From: Avena insularis
Taxonomy: Eukaryota > Streptophyta > Magnoliopsida > Poales > Poaceae
Length of the DNA stretch: 64,000 bases
NCBI GenBank assembly: GCA_023614405.1
Contig: CM042694.1
Span: 113,830,685-113,894,684 of the forward strand
Direction of reading: 5' to 3'
Shown here: piece by piece, positions 33,589 to 43,153 of the stretch
Layout of the letters: each line of letters begins with the position of its first letter
Numbering within the stretch: position 1 is the stretch's first letter
Position numbers and translations under genes: made by a program
Notes under the pieces: generated by a model
Databases searched by the model: none
What the model was told of the DNA's origin: nothing
Seen by the model: only the letters and a program-made list of their open reading frames with translations

Positions 33589-35558
33589 ATGGGGTCGAGC
33601 ATAACCTATTCATTTAAGACAAGGCTATTTAGTGACAACCAACAAATTTCAAAATATCTTGATCAAGTATTTATTCTTTCCAAGTGTAGAGATTGTGGCA
33701 ATGTTTTCTAGAGGATCACAAATAGTGTCACAAGCTTGATAAACAATTTGGCAAGATGCATACAAGCTCTAAGTCAAATCCTATGGTGCCTATCATGTGC
33801 AAGTGTATCCCCATATGAATACAGAACTATACTCCCTTAAACAAGCATTCGAAAATAGCGGATACATGATTTCATTAAACCTTCATCGAATATGAACATT
33901 GCACAAGAGTCTACACATGCAGAAGTAACTTCCCCAAGCTTAGAACTTTGAAAGAACCAAACTTGAGTATATCACCAAAATAAAAGAGAAAATACAGTTT
34001 CCAAAAGAGAGTGTGATAAGTGGTTACCTCCCCAAGCTTAGTTGAAAACAAGGGTGACACACTTTACCGTTGAGGTACAAGTAACCTCTCTTTTGATGGA
34101 CAAACAACCTTTGCTTCAACATGTATTTCTTGATATGACCCGGTGTGCCTTCCTTGAGGACCTGCTTAAAAACTAAAAAGAAAATGAAATATTTTTGTGT
34201 TTTTGAAGACATGGGTTTAGCTCACAAGTGATAAAAATACAAGTCCCACTGAGTCGGTTCATCAACCTAAGCACCACGTTTAAGTCAACGAACTAGTTCT
34301 AGAAGATGCCTCTCCTAGGTTGTGATGAGGTGCAAGTGAAACAGGATACGAGACATGAGTGTGCATCCCCTATGCGCTTATTAAAAGCGGTTCGAGTTAG
34401 AAGGTTTTACTAGACACTGATTGTCGAAGCGTTGAATTGAAACAACCAAGTGGCTCATGTGAGTGTTTGCACGGTCGGCACTACCATACACATCGTCACA
34501 CAAGGTTCAAGTCCCTACGAAAATAACACTTAAAATAAAATGCATCAGTTTGGTATACGAACATAGTTTGTTTACCCCACCGATAAAAGGAAAGTAAAAA
34601 AAAAAAGAAAACATGAACTTCTATAGAGAATTACAGTCTAGGAGGTTTTTGAGGTAGAAATTTATTGCTTACATATGCTTGGCTTCCCTAGATCATGGGA
34701 GAAGCTCCTAGGTGGTGTTTCGAGGTTTTTAGAAGAAGAAAGAATAAAATTTTGAGCAATGGTTACCTTCCAGTTGGCATTTGAGGGGTTTTCTCAACTA
34801 TACGGGCGCAACTATATGGCCGGAACAATGCGTTCCCGCCGTATAGTTGGACTTTTGTCAAAATTTTAGGGTTTTCCCCTGGCGGCGCAGCTATACGTCC
34901 GGAATAAAATGTTCCCGCCTTATAGTTGGTTACTAAACTGTCTATCCTTGTGAAAGAAAATATACAAAGGCATCGATATCTATACAACCGGAACTATACG
35001 GCCGGAATTTTTATTCCCGCCGTATAGTTGGTCGTTAAACTCTTAGTACATTGGAAAAGAAATTGTACGGAGGCACCGATATCTATACGACCAGAACTAC
35101 ACGGCCAGAATTTTTATTCCGGCCGTATAGTTGGTCGTTAAACTCTCAGTACATATGAAAGAAAAATTATCGATGGCCAAGATATCTATACGACCGGAAC
35201 TATACAGCCGGAATTTTTATTCCCGCCATATAGTTGGTCGTTAAACTCTCTGTATACATAAAAAAATTATATTTCTTCGAGAATTCTTTCTTAACCTGAA
35301 ACTTGGTGATATACCTTGTTTTGATAGTAAATAACATTTTTGACCAACAACAACATGTAGTAACAATAAATTCTACCTTTTGAAAACTACAACAAGATAA
35401 CTCTAATAGAAAATCATGCAAAGAATAAAAATGCCAATGCAACATGAATGCATCAAGACTCAAGACAGAAAACTAAGAAATACACCCAATGACTTCCGGG
35501 TTGCTCGCGGGAAGCGCTTTGTTATAACCAAGTAGCCAGGCTTTTCACCAATATGATT
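33589..35558 (-). other. Non-coding 3' internal region of element H
   Basis: No supported frame. Holds two cccaagctta runs near 33933 and 34030 that resemble the AAGCTTGGGG tracts of the Athila-type elements, an A-rich run near 34590-34610 and the tandem hairpins at 34790-35245. Confidence 0.6.
34796..35245. repeat. Tandem array of long inverted repeats in element H
   Basis: Five units. The last three begin at 34981, 35084 and 35187 (103-bp period); earlier unit cores are near 34812 and 34891. Each core has a 16-nt arm like AACTATACGGCCGGAA, a 6-7 nt loop, and an arm like TTCCCGCCGTATAGTT. In the third unit the arms are 34992-35007 and 35014-35029, paired with one mismatch. Confidence 0.88.
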
Positions 35559-36208
35559 TCAATAGATAGGGGCCAGAGAATTATTTATGCTTACCTCCAA
35601 AAGAGGCTTGGAGCACTTACTATTATAGCCTGGTCGAAGTCTCACCCTCTTGCGGTGCACTGGAGTCTTGTAGATAAATGTGTTATTGCTCACAAATGAT
35701 AATCGATGCACCATGTGTGGTGAGCATACCTCCCTAGATAGCTTCAACAAAAGGATTAGATATTTACATGTAAAGTCAAACATTTTATCTTTGATAGCAT
35801 CATTGGGATACAATTCATAGTACTCTTCTTGGGCTACACTATCCCGAGGGAACACTTCATAATACTCATCTTTAGCAGCAGGGAAAAAATCAAAAGTGTC
35901 TCTATTCTCTAGTTCATCACCCTTGCTAACAAGTTCATCAGTTCTAGAGTTATCAATCAAATCACAAAAAGAAGCATCATCAACAAATGTTTCATCAAAG
36001 ATGTGCTCTCCCAAAACCTGCTCATTAATACTACAAGGATTTATCTCTAGTTCATCATTATTTATGTTCTCTAAATGAGTATCTAGGCATAAAGCTTCCG
36101 CAGATAAATTATCTTCAGTTTCAACACAATAAGAATCATTACTAGAGACCGAGGCATCATAAACAAACTTATTACTAGTAGAATGATGTTTGTCTTCAAC
36201 CTCACTTT
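35559..36208 (-). pseudogene. Element H ORF, C-terminal part
   Basis: The frame is open from the E LTR (36208) to a stop at 35559. It is Asp/Glu/Ser/Asn-rich with repeated acidic tyrosine motifs (KDEYYEVFPRD, QEEYYELYPND) and ends with IYKTPVHRKRVRLRPGYN. The motif YK-x-P-x-HRK-x-VRL is shared with the G protein (YKIPMHRKWVRLK), so the two belong to one family of ORFs in pol-less gypsy-type elements. The N-terminal part is at 61763-63057, separated by element E. Function unknown; there is no sign of RT, integrase or protease. Confidence 0.65.
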
Positions 36209-37516
36209 TGAAATGGATCGTATGGGCACCTAGAGAGGGGGTGAATAGGTGCTACTTCAAATTTTAATGCTTTTTCAATTTTAGGCTTAACATAAAGGGT
36301 AAATTCTCTAGATAAATTATTAGGAGGAATTTCCCTATATGCAACCCTACCTACTAGCGAGTAAAAGGCGAGTGGAAGAGGAACGAGTGAACCGTAGTGA
36401 AGCACGCGGAGACACAGGATTTGTTTTAGCGCAGTTCCTTCCTTATTAAGGGAAGTACGTATGTGTTGGAGGGGTATGCGGTACTAAGACCACCACGCCA
36501 CAATAGACCTCACCCTGTTCTTCGATGGATCCCGCCACCAAAGGCCTGATCCACCTTTCCACTATAGGAGCCCTTCGAGGCGGGTACCAGTGCCTTTACA
36601 CAACTAGCGGGGCACAACTCCACAATCAACTTGGAGGCTCCCGTGATGACAACAAGCTGCCAAGAACAAGTTTATCAATAACAAAGAACAAGATCTAGAT
36701 ATTGACAAGAACACTAGATCAGGGATTTCTCCAAATGAATGGAGAGGAGTTGATGCGCTTGATTCGTGATGACGATGACGATTTTCTCCTCCTTCAATTC
36801 CCCCAAGGATTGAGGCCTTCAGGTGGTTGAAGTGGGAGATCTAGAGAGTGAGCTCTTGCAAAGGGTCTGATGTTTTTCGAATGAATCAAAAGTTCTGCTT
36901 GTTGGGGAAGAAGGGATATTTATACCCCCTTCCAAATCCAAGCCGTTGGAGCCTTTGGGGGCCGGATTATCCGGCCCAAGTGAGGGCCGGATTATCCGGT
37001 CTAGGGAAAAACTCCGCCCCAAACTCGGATTATCCGGCAGATAAACCGCCCCCACTCTGTGTGACGCGCCGAGCCTACCTTTGATCGCCTCCTGGGGGCC
37101 GGATTATCCGGCCCCATGTGAAGGCCGGATTATCCGATATGGGGAGGAAAAACCGCCTCAGTTCGGATTTTCCGGGAGAAAATCCGACCGCACTCCGAGC
37201 ATCGTGCCTTGGCAGTCTTTGATCGATTTCTAGGGGCCGGATTATCCAGCCCATGCAAAAGCCGGATTATCCGGCCCGGGGAGGAAAAACCGCCCCAGTT
37301 CGGATTTTTCGGGAGAAAATCCGAACCCAATCTGAGCGTCACGCCTTGGCTACCTTTGATCGATGAGTTAGGTCGGATTATCCGGCCCTTGGTGGGGCGG
37401 ATAATCCGGCCCCCCAAAATACTAGAATAGTCCTTGCACACTTAGCGCACATGAGAAAACTCCACGGTATTGTTATCTAACACTCAAAACACAAGGAACC
37501 ATGAAATGTTCATTCA
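36209..37516 (-). repeat. Element E 3' LTR
   Basis: Minus-strand start TGAATGAACATTTC at 37516, end CCATTTCA at 36209. TATA box (TATAAAT, 36918-36924 minus). Perfect CCGGATTATCCGG palindromes at 36962-36974, 36987-36999, 37099-37111 and 37262-37274, with five or more near copies up to 37410. Two further inverted repeats of the form CGGATTTT...AAAATCCG lie near 37163 and 37301. Confidence 0.88.
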
Positions 37517-37530
37517 ATCTCCCCCTTTTT
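37517..37530 (-). other. Element E polypurine tract
   Basis: Minus strand aaaaagggggagat directly before the 3' LTR, identical to the tract of element C. Confidence 0.85.
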
Positions 37531-38040
37531 GGTGTTAGATGACAATACTAGGATTTGCAGGAAAGGATCACAAGACCACCAACAAAAACATGGAAGAGAC
37601 TCCCCCTCAATGTCTGCATATTAGAAATTTATATTTGAATACAAATGCACACAAATAGGTGTGAGTCTATTCCATTGAAATATAAACAACATAATCATAC
37701 CACCGACATAGGGAGAGAGGCGTCCTTGAAATAGCCACAATTATCAACGTGATAACCAATATAAGCGCCTTCCTCAAGATAGATCCCCAGCATAATAGGA
37801 TATGAATAGATGAATCCATAGGGATAATCCATGAGATAAATCCAGACGTCCACCGACACAAAGTCTCAAACAAACCACAAGCCACAAATTAAAGTTCAAT
37901 GCTAAATGTGCACAAGCAAGAAAAAAGACGAATGAAAAAGTGCAAATGCTTGTGCCCGACCCATGCAAATCCTCGGAGACCTAATAGAACTACTTCCCCC
38001 CCTTGGGCATCGAGACGCCAAAAAGGAAGAAGAGCGATGC
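37531..38040 (-). other. Element E 3' untranslated region
   Basis: Between the 3' ORF and the polypurine tract. It contains the conserved ttggcgtctcgatgccc followed by a G-rich run (about 38000-38025) that is also found in element C after its 3' ORF. No supported frame. Confidence 0.6.
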
Positions 38041-38049
38041 TAACGCCCC

Positions 38050-38319
38050 AAGGTATCACTCGTAGTCATCATCCTCGTCCTCGTCCTCGTTCCCATCATC
38101 GTCCTCATCCTCAAGATCCTCGGTGTCATCGTCCTCATCATCAGCAGTGGCCACAGAGGGGAACAAGTGACGCTCCAGCTCTCCATAGTTCAGCCATGCG
38201 CTTCTCTTCGTTCTTTCTTCTCCTCAACTCAACCTCGTCCACTAAGTTACCCTGTCCGTCGTCCCGAAAGTATTTACCACGAGGACGGCGCTTGTAAGTC
38301 TTGGGAGCACTAGAACCAC
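38050..38319 (-). pseudogene. Element E 3' ORF, internally deleted relative to element C
   Basis: On the minus strand a splice-acceptor-like tract ending CTCATAG is followed at 38319 by GGSSAPKTYKRRPRGK, aligned in place and start motif (GGS, then basic) with the C protein. After FRDDGQGNLVDEVELRRR and a Lys/Glu helix, one frameshift near 38160 leads into a tail of almost only Asp and Glu (ADDEDDDTEDLEDEDDD) ending about 38050. The large central domain seen in C is absent. Function unknown; an acidic tail after a basic N-terminus suggests a nuclear or nucleic-acid-associated role, which is inference only. Confidence 0.5.
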
Positions 38320-39350
38320 CTATGAGGAGAACAAGGGCGATAGCATGGGGATAAGCATACACACAAGTCCAAGAGAGAGCATTGAAAAGGTAGGCAAGAA
38401 GTTCATAGGACAAATCTACTCAATGCACACAACATGGAGAAACTGAACTAGATTTGATTCTGTCAGGCCAGATTATCTAGCCTGGCTAGGGGCGGATAAT
38501 CCGGCCTGGTAGAAATTTTTCAACTTCTCCTGGATTGAGCGCAAAGAGTAGATCGGGCCTAGAAACTGCAAGACTACGATTTCTACGCGAAACAACATCC
38601 TTCTAGACAATGTTCCACCCAACAAATAACACATCTAGCCAAAGATGGGGAGAGAGGGAGTTACCCTCACTCATTGGAGGAAGAACACAGAGGAGAAGGT
38701 ACACGAAGGTGCGGAGAAGAAGATCCGGGGAGGCCCGGAAAATCCGGTGGCCGGAGAGGCTCTGGGAAGGAGGATGGGGGACGGCAGGTGGCGGCTGAGG
38801 AGAGGGAGAGGGTTGGGGGAGAAGTGCTGCTCGTTATGAGCCCTTCCCCGATCCCCGCCCTTAAGGATGAAATCCGCCAGGGTCGGATTATCCGGCCTAT
38901 ACTTGGGCCGGATTATCTGGCCTAAAATCTAAATATCTGTTGTACACAGATTCAGGCTCGCGCGTCCCCAAACAACACCCCCACAAGGTGTACAAGGGAC
39001 TTGTGTGCAAGAATAGATGGCTTAGGGGTAGGGAAAGGCTTAGGACTCAGAGATCCAAACTGAGATGGTACTACACACTCAATATTAAAAGAACCAAATC
39101 AACTAAAAGCCAAAATTGAGTGTGATTTCCATAAGAACAAGAGATGAGCGAAAACAACCAAAAGACCCACAAAAATCCAACTCTCCTCATGGAAGAGGGC
39201 GGTGGCCGAAGCCACCTTGTTGGAGTGTATGGTATGACACCGCGAAGATATATCTTGGGTTCATGACCAATACTCGTCAATAAGCTCACATATCACATAA
39301 TGATATTAAGAGAAATGATTTATCTTGCTTTCGGCATTATGGGGGGTTGT
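38320..39350 (-). other. Element E post-pol spacer with palindromes and a small hydrophobic ORF
   Basis: Contains palindromic copies near 38466-38510 and 38882-38930 (CGGATTATCCGG/CGGATAATCCGG with flank changes), and a 72-codon frame at 39071-39289 (minus) with GHEPKIYLRG followed by hydrophobic stretches, matching the layout at 11906-12860 of element C. The spacer is broken at 39351 by element F and resumes at 47470. Confidence 0.6.
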
Positions 39351-40965
39351 TGATACATTGCAAATGTATCTATAATTTTTGATGTTCCATGCTTGGTTTT
39401 ATCCACTTTCTTGTGTTTTGTTCCAACTTTGGAGTACTTTTTATATGATTTCTACGACTAACCTATTAACAAGAGCCATAGTGCCAGCTGCCTGTTTTCT
39501 GCTGTTTTTGGTTCCAGGAAAGTCAGAAAATGAATATTCTCGGAATTGGACGGGACAAAAGCCAAAGTGCCTATTTTTCCAAGTCATCGATGCCGAATCA
39601 CGAGACGGAGAGGGGCCAGAGGCCGGCCACACCACCTGGCCACGCGGCCAGGCTTGGCCCGTGCCAGGGGGTGGTGTGGTGGCCCCTGGCACCCCCTCGG
39701 CCTCCCCTTCCGCCTATAAGATGCCCTCGGGACGAAAACCCTAAGTGCCCGATCAAAAATCCACGAAAGAGTCTATAGCCGCCATCATCTCCATCCCTAG
39801 ATCGGGAGGGATCTGAAGCTCTTCCGCACCGCCGAGAGGGGAATTCACCCTGGAGGCCTTCTTCATCACCATGCAAGCCTTCGGTGTGATGCGTGAGTAG
39901 TTCATCCTTGGACTACGGATCCATGTAGTAGCTAAATGGCTGGTTCTCCTCCTTTGTGCTTTCATGCTTAGATCTTGTGAGCTCCATTCATGATCAAGAT
40001 CATCTATTTGTAATTCATACATGTTGTGTTTGCGGGGATCCTATGGATATTGAGATGCTATTTCAGATTGATTATTGATTCTATCATGTCTTTGTTATTT
40101 GTGATCTTGCATGCTTTCCGTTGTTAGTAGCTATCTTGGCCAAGTAGATGCTAGCAACTCCAAGAGTTAGTATTTATGCTCGATAGTGGGTTCATGCCTC
40201 CGTAACTGGGAAGTGACAGAAATCTCTAAGGTACTAGATGTGTTGTTGCTACTAGGGAGAAAACAACAATCCTTTGTTCATAGAACAATCGTATTGTTTA
40301 CTTTATATGCAGTTCATAAAGCAATAATCTGTTGCTTGCAACTTAATACTGGAGGGGATTCAGATGATAACCTGAAGGTGGATTATTAGTCATAGATGCA
40401 GTTGGATGGCGGTCTATGTATAATGTTGTAATGCCCAATCAAGTCTCAAAGGAGTCAAGATGATTAGTATATGCATGTATTGCTTTCTCGATGTTTTTCA
40501 ATTGCCCCGTTGTAATTTGTTCACCCAGCATGTTATCTACCAAGGAGAGCCACCTCTAGTGAACTATGGATCCCAGTCCTTTTCTTTACATACAATCTAT
40601 AAACTGTTTACTGCTTTGTGTTTACTTTCTGCAAACTATTACTTCCTTCCATTCGATATGTTTAATCCTTTGTTTTCAGCAAAACACGGTGAGATTGACA
40701 ACCTCATCGCAAGTTGGGGACAAAGTTCTGTGGTTGTGCTGTGCAGGTCTCCATGTTGCTACTAGCACCGGTAGTGCGCCCTGCCAAGGCTCAGCTAGCA
40801 ACACCTTTGGGGTGTTTCCTTGCTCCTACTGGTTCGATTAAACCTTGGTTTCATAACTGAGGGAAACTTGTTGTTGTGCTCATCATACCTTCCTCTTGGG
40901 GTTCCCAATGAGCTCTACATCAACACCGCACCAGCACTTTTCTGGCGCCGTGCACTGAGCCATCA
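39351..40965 (+). repeat. Element F 5' LTR
   Basis: 1615 bp, TGATACATTGCAAATG...GAGCCATCA. TATA-like CGCCTATAAG at 39711-39720. About 25 bp before the end it contains ttttctggcgccgt, a partial primer-site-like sequence. It carries the bases absent from the composite element's 3' LTR. Confidence 0.88.
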
Positions 40966-40975
40966 AGCATTTTTC

Positions 40976-40993
40976 TGCCGCCGTTGCCGGGGA
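40976..40993 (+). other. Element F primer-binding site
   Basis: TGCCGCCGTTGCCGGGGA, one base different from the tRNA-Asp-type site, 10 bp after the LTR. A second copy (TGGCGCCATTGCCGGGGA) lies about 75 bp downstream near 41051-41068. Confidence 0.78.
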
Positions 40994-41227
40994 TCAAAGA
41001 AGAAGAAGAAACTCCCACGTCAACCACATGCCATCAAAGAAATTTTTATGGCGCCATTGCCGGGGAGTCAAGGACATCTTCACAAGGGGAGTCCCTCATA
41101 ACCAATCTCTTTACTTTGTTATTTTTGTTTTGCTTAGTTTCTTTTTGCTTTGTTTGCTTGTTTCTTTATCAAAAACACACACAAAATAGTTTTACTAGTT
41201 TGTTTCCTTATTTGAAAACACAAAAAA

Positions 41228-43153
41228 ATGACTACTCTTGAAAACACTAAGTTGTGTGACTTCACTAGCACCAACAACAATGATTTTATGAGCACACCTA
41301 TTGCTCCACCTTTGCCTGAAGATACTTTCTTTAAGATAAAACCTGCTTTGCTCAATCTTGTTATGAGAGAACAATTTTCTGGTATTGGTAATGAAGATGT
41401 TGCTTCCCATATAAATAAATTTGTTGAACTTTGTGAGATGCAAAAGCATAGGGATATAGATGGTGATATTATTAAGTTGAAATCGTTTCCTTTCTCTTTG
41501 AGAGGAAAAGCTAAAGAATGGTTGAATTCCTTAACTAGGAATAGTATTGATTCTTGGACTAAGTGTAAAGATGCTTTTATTGGAAAATACTATCCTCCTG
41601 CTAAGATTATATCTATGAGAAGTGAAATAATGAAGTTTAAACAACTTGATAATGAGCATGTTGCTCAAGCTTGGGAAAGAATGAGATCTTTGGTAAAGAA
41701 TTGTCCCACTCATGGACTGACTGCTTGGATGATCATCCAAACTTTTTATGCAGGATTGAACTATTCTTCGAGGAACCTATTGGATTCTGCTGCTGGAGGT
41801 ACCTTTATGACCATCACTTTGGGTGCTGCAACAAAACTTCTGGACAATATGATGGTTAATTATTCTGAATGGCATACTGAGAGAGATCCACAAGGTAGGA
41901 AGGTAAATTCTATTGAGGAAACTTCCTCTTTGAGTGATAAGATTGATATTATTATGTCTATGCTTGTTAATGGGAAAGCCCATATTGATCCAAATAATGT
42001 TCCTTTAGCTTCTTTGGTTGCTCAAGAAGAGCAAGTTGATGTGAACTTCATAAGAAACAACAACTTTGGCAATAATGCTTATAGGAGTAATTTTGGTAAC
42101 AACAATTATAAGCCATATCCTCCTAACAAGTTTAATGCTTATGGAAGTTCCTACAACAATAATAGGAGTGCTCCCTCCGAACTTGAAGTTATGCTTAAAG
42201 ACTTTATTAGTAAGCAAACTGCTTTCAATAAAACTATTGAGGAAAAACTCTCTAATGCTGAAAGAAATATAGCATCTTTGGCTGAAGCTCAATCTTCTTT
42301 GAATAAAATGGCTGCTAAACCTGAAACTAATGATAATCCCTTTGCAGCTACTAATGCCATACAACTAAGAATTGATGAAAATGTTAGACTATTAGCTGAA
42401 TTACATGCTAAGTGGGAGAGAGAAGATGAAATTGTGAGAAACATTAGTGTTTCTACTATTACCACCACTAGTGTTGAGGCTAGTAATAGTTCTACTACTT
42501 TAAATGATAATTTTGATTTTGATCTTGATGGTTGCAATATCTCTGAAGTTATTAAGTTCCTACAAAAGCTTGCGAAAAGTTCTAATGCTAGTTCTATGAA
42601 CATGGCCTTTACAAAACACATTACTGATGCTCTCATAAAGATTAAAGAAGAAAAGATGAAACATAAAGCTTCTATTCCTATAAAACAAGAAGATGGTTGG
42701 GAACCCATCATTAATATGAAAGTGAATGACTTTGATTTCAAAGCTTTATGTGATCTTGATAGTAGTGTTTCTATTATGCCTAGAAGGATTTATGATATGC
42801 TTGATTTGCCTCCTCTTGAAGATTGTTATTTGAATGTCCTACTTGATGATAATGCTAAAAAGAAACTCATGGGGAGTCTTAATGATGTTATTATTATGGT
42901 TAACAATGCTTATGTCCCCGTTGATTTCTATGTTTTGGATGTTGAATGGAATGCTTCTTGTCCTATTACTTTGGGAAGACCTTTTCTTAGAACTGTTGGT
43001 GCCATTATTGATATGAAAGAAGGCACCATTAAATATCAACTCCCACTCAATAAAGGTATAGAACACTTCCCTAAGATGAGAGAGAATATTTCTTTTGCTT
43101 CTCCTATGAAAACAAAATTTGGTCTTAATGCTTCTTCATTTGAGAACACTTGA
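41228..43153 (+). CDS. Element F gag-protease polyprotein, intact
   Basis: A complete 641-codon frame (MTTLENTKLCDF...SSFENT). Gag capsid-like core at about residues 35-190 (FSLRGKAKEWLNSLTRN, FIGKYYPPAKIISMRSEI, HVAQAWERMRSLV). An Asn/Tyr/Gly/Ser-rich linker at about residues 275-315 stands in place of a CCHC knuckle; no zinc site is visible. A helical segment follows (KTIEEKLSNAERNIASLAEA), then a retropepsin-like C-terminus from about residue 490 (FKALCDLDSSVSIMPRR, ITLGRPFLRTVGA). The usual glycine after the catalytic Asp is replaced (DLDSS), also in the sister copy at 15825-17749. The start is the first Met after the T-rich leader. It would form particles; protease activity is doubtful. 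It is the best-preserved large frame in the window. Confidence 0.9.
   Translation: MTTLENTKLCDFTSTNNNDFMSTPIAPPLPEDTFFKIKPALLNLVMREQFSGIGNEDVASHINKFVELCEMQKHRDIDGDIIKLKSFPFSLRGKAKEWLNSLTRNSIDSWTKCKDAFIGKYYPPAKIISMRSEIMKFKQLDNEHVAQAWERMRSLVKNCPTHGLTAWMIIQTFYAGLNYSSRNLLDSAAGGTFMTITLGAATKLLDNMMVNYSEWHTERDPQGRKVNSIEETSSLSDKIDIIMSMLVNGKAHIDPNNVPLASLVAQEEQVDVNFIRNNNFGNNAYRSNFGNNNYKPYPPNKFNAYGSSYNNNRSAPSELEVMLKDFISKQTAFNKTIEEKLSNAERNIASLAEAQSSLNKMAAKPETNDNPFAATNAIQLRIDENVRLLAELHAKWEREDEIVRNISVSTITTTSVEASNSSTTLNDNFDFDLDGCNISEVIKFLQKLAKSSNASSMNMAFTKHITDALIKIKEEKMKHKASIPIKQEDGWEPIINMKVNDFDFKALCDLDSSVSIMPRRIYDMLDLPPLEDCYLNVLLDDNAKKKLMGSLNDVIIMVNNAYVPVDFYVLDVEWNASCPITLGRPFLRTVGAIIDMKEGTIKYQLPLNKGIEHFPKMRENISFASPMKTKFGLNASSFENT

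Larger units (their letters stand above)
33589..36208 (-). mobile_element. Element H, left segment (gypsy-type, minus strand)
   Basis: The 3'-ward internal part of element H: the C-terminal end of its ORF (35559-36208) and about 2 kb of non-coding sequence with the hairpin array (34790-35245). It is bounded by the C LTR on the left and the E LTR on the right. The frame on both sides of E is continuous, and the E target-site copies are acttt (36204-36208) and acctt (61763-61767), four of five bases identical. The 3' LTR of H must lie left of element C, outside the window. Confidence 0.72.

Noticed and set aside
34796..35245. CRISPR array
   Set aside because: Repeats are long (79-103 bp units), contain inverted arms and have no unique spacers; the sequence is plant retrotransposon DNA.
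36819..37441. ORFs repeating RIIRP or PDNPA motifs (also 61065-61698)
   Set aside because: They are translations of the CCGGATTATCCGG palindromes in the E LTRs; they differ between LTR copies by frame breaks.
39379..39876. ORFs in the first part of the F-type LTRs (also 20631-21025, 45875-46330, 51791-52057, 56798-57143)
   Set aside because: Recurrent only because the LTR sequence recurs; no coding constraint visible and the frames break between copies.
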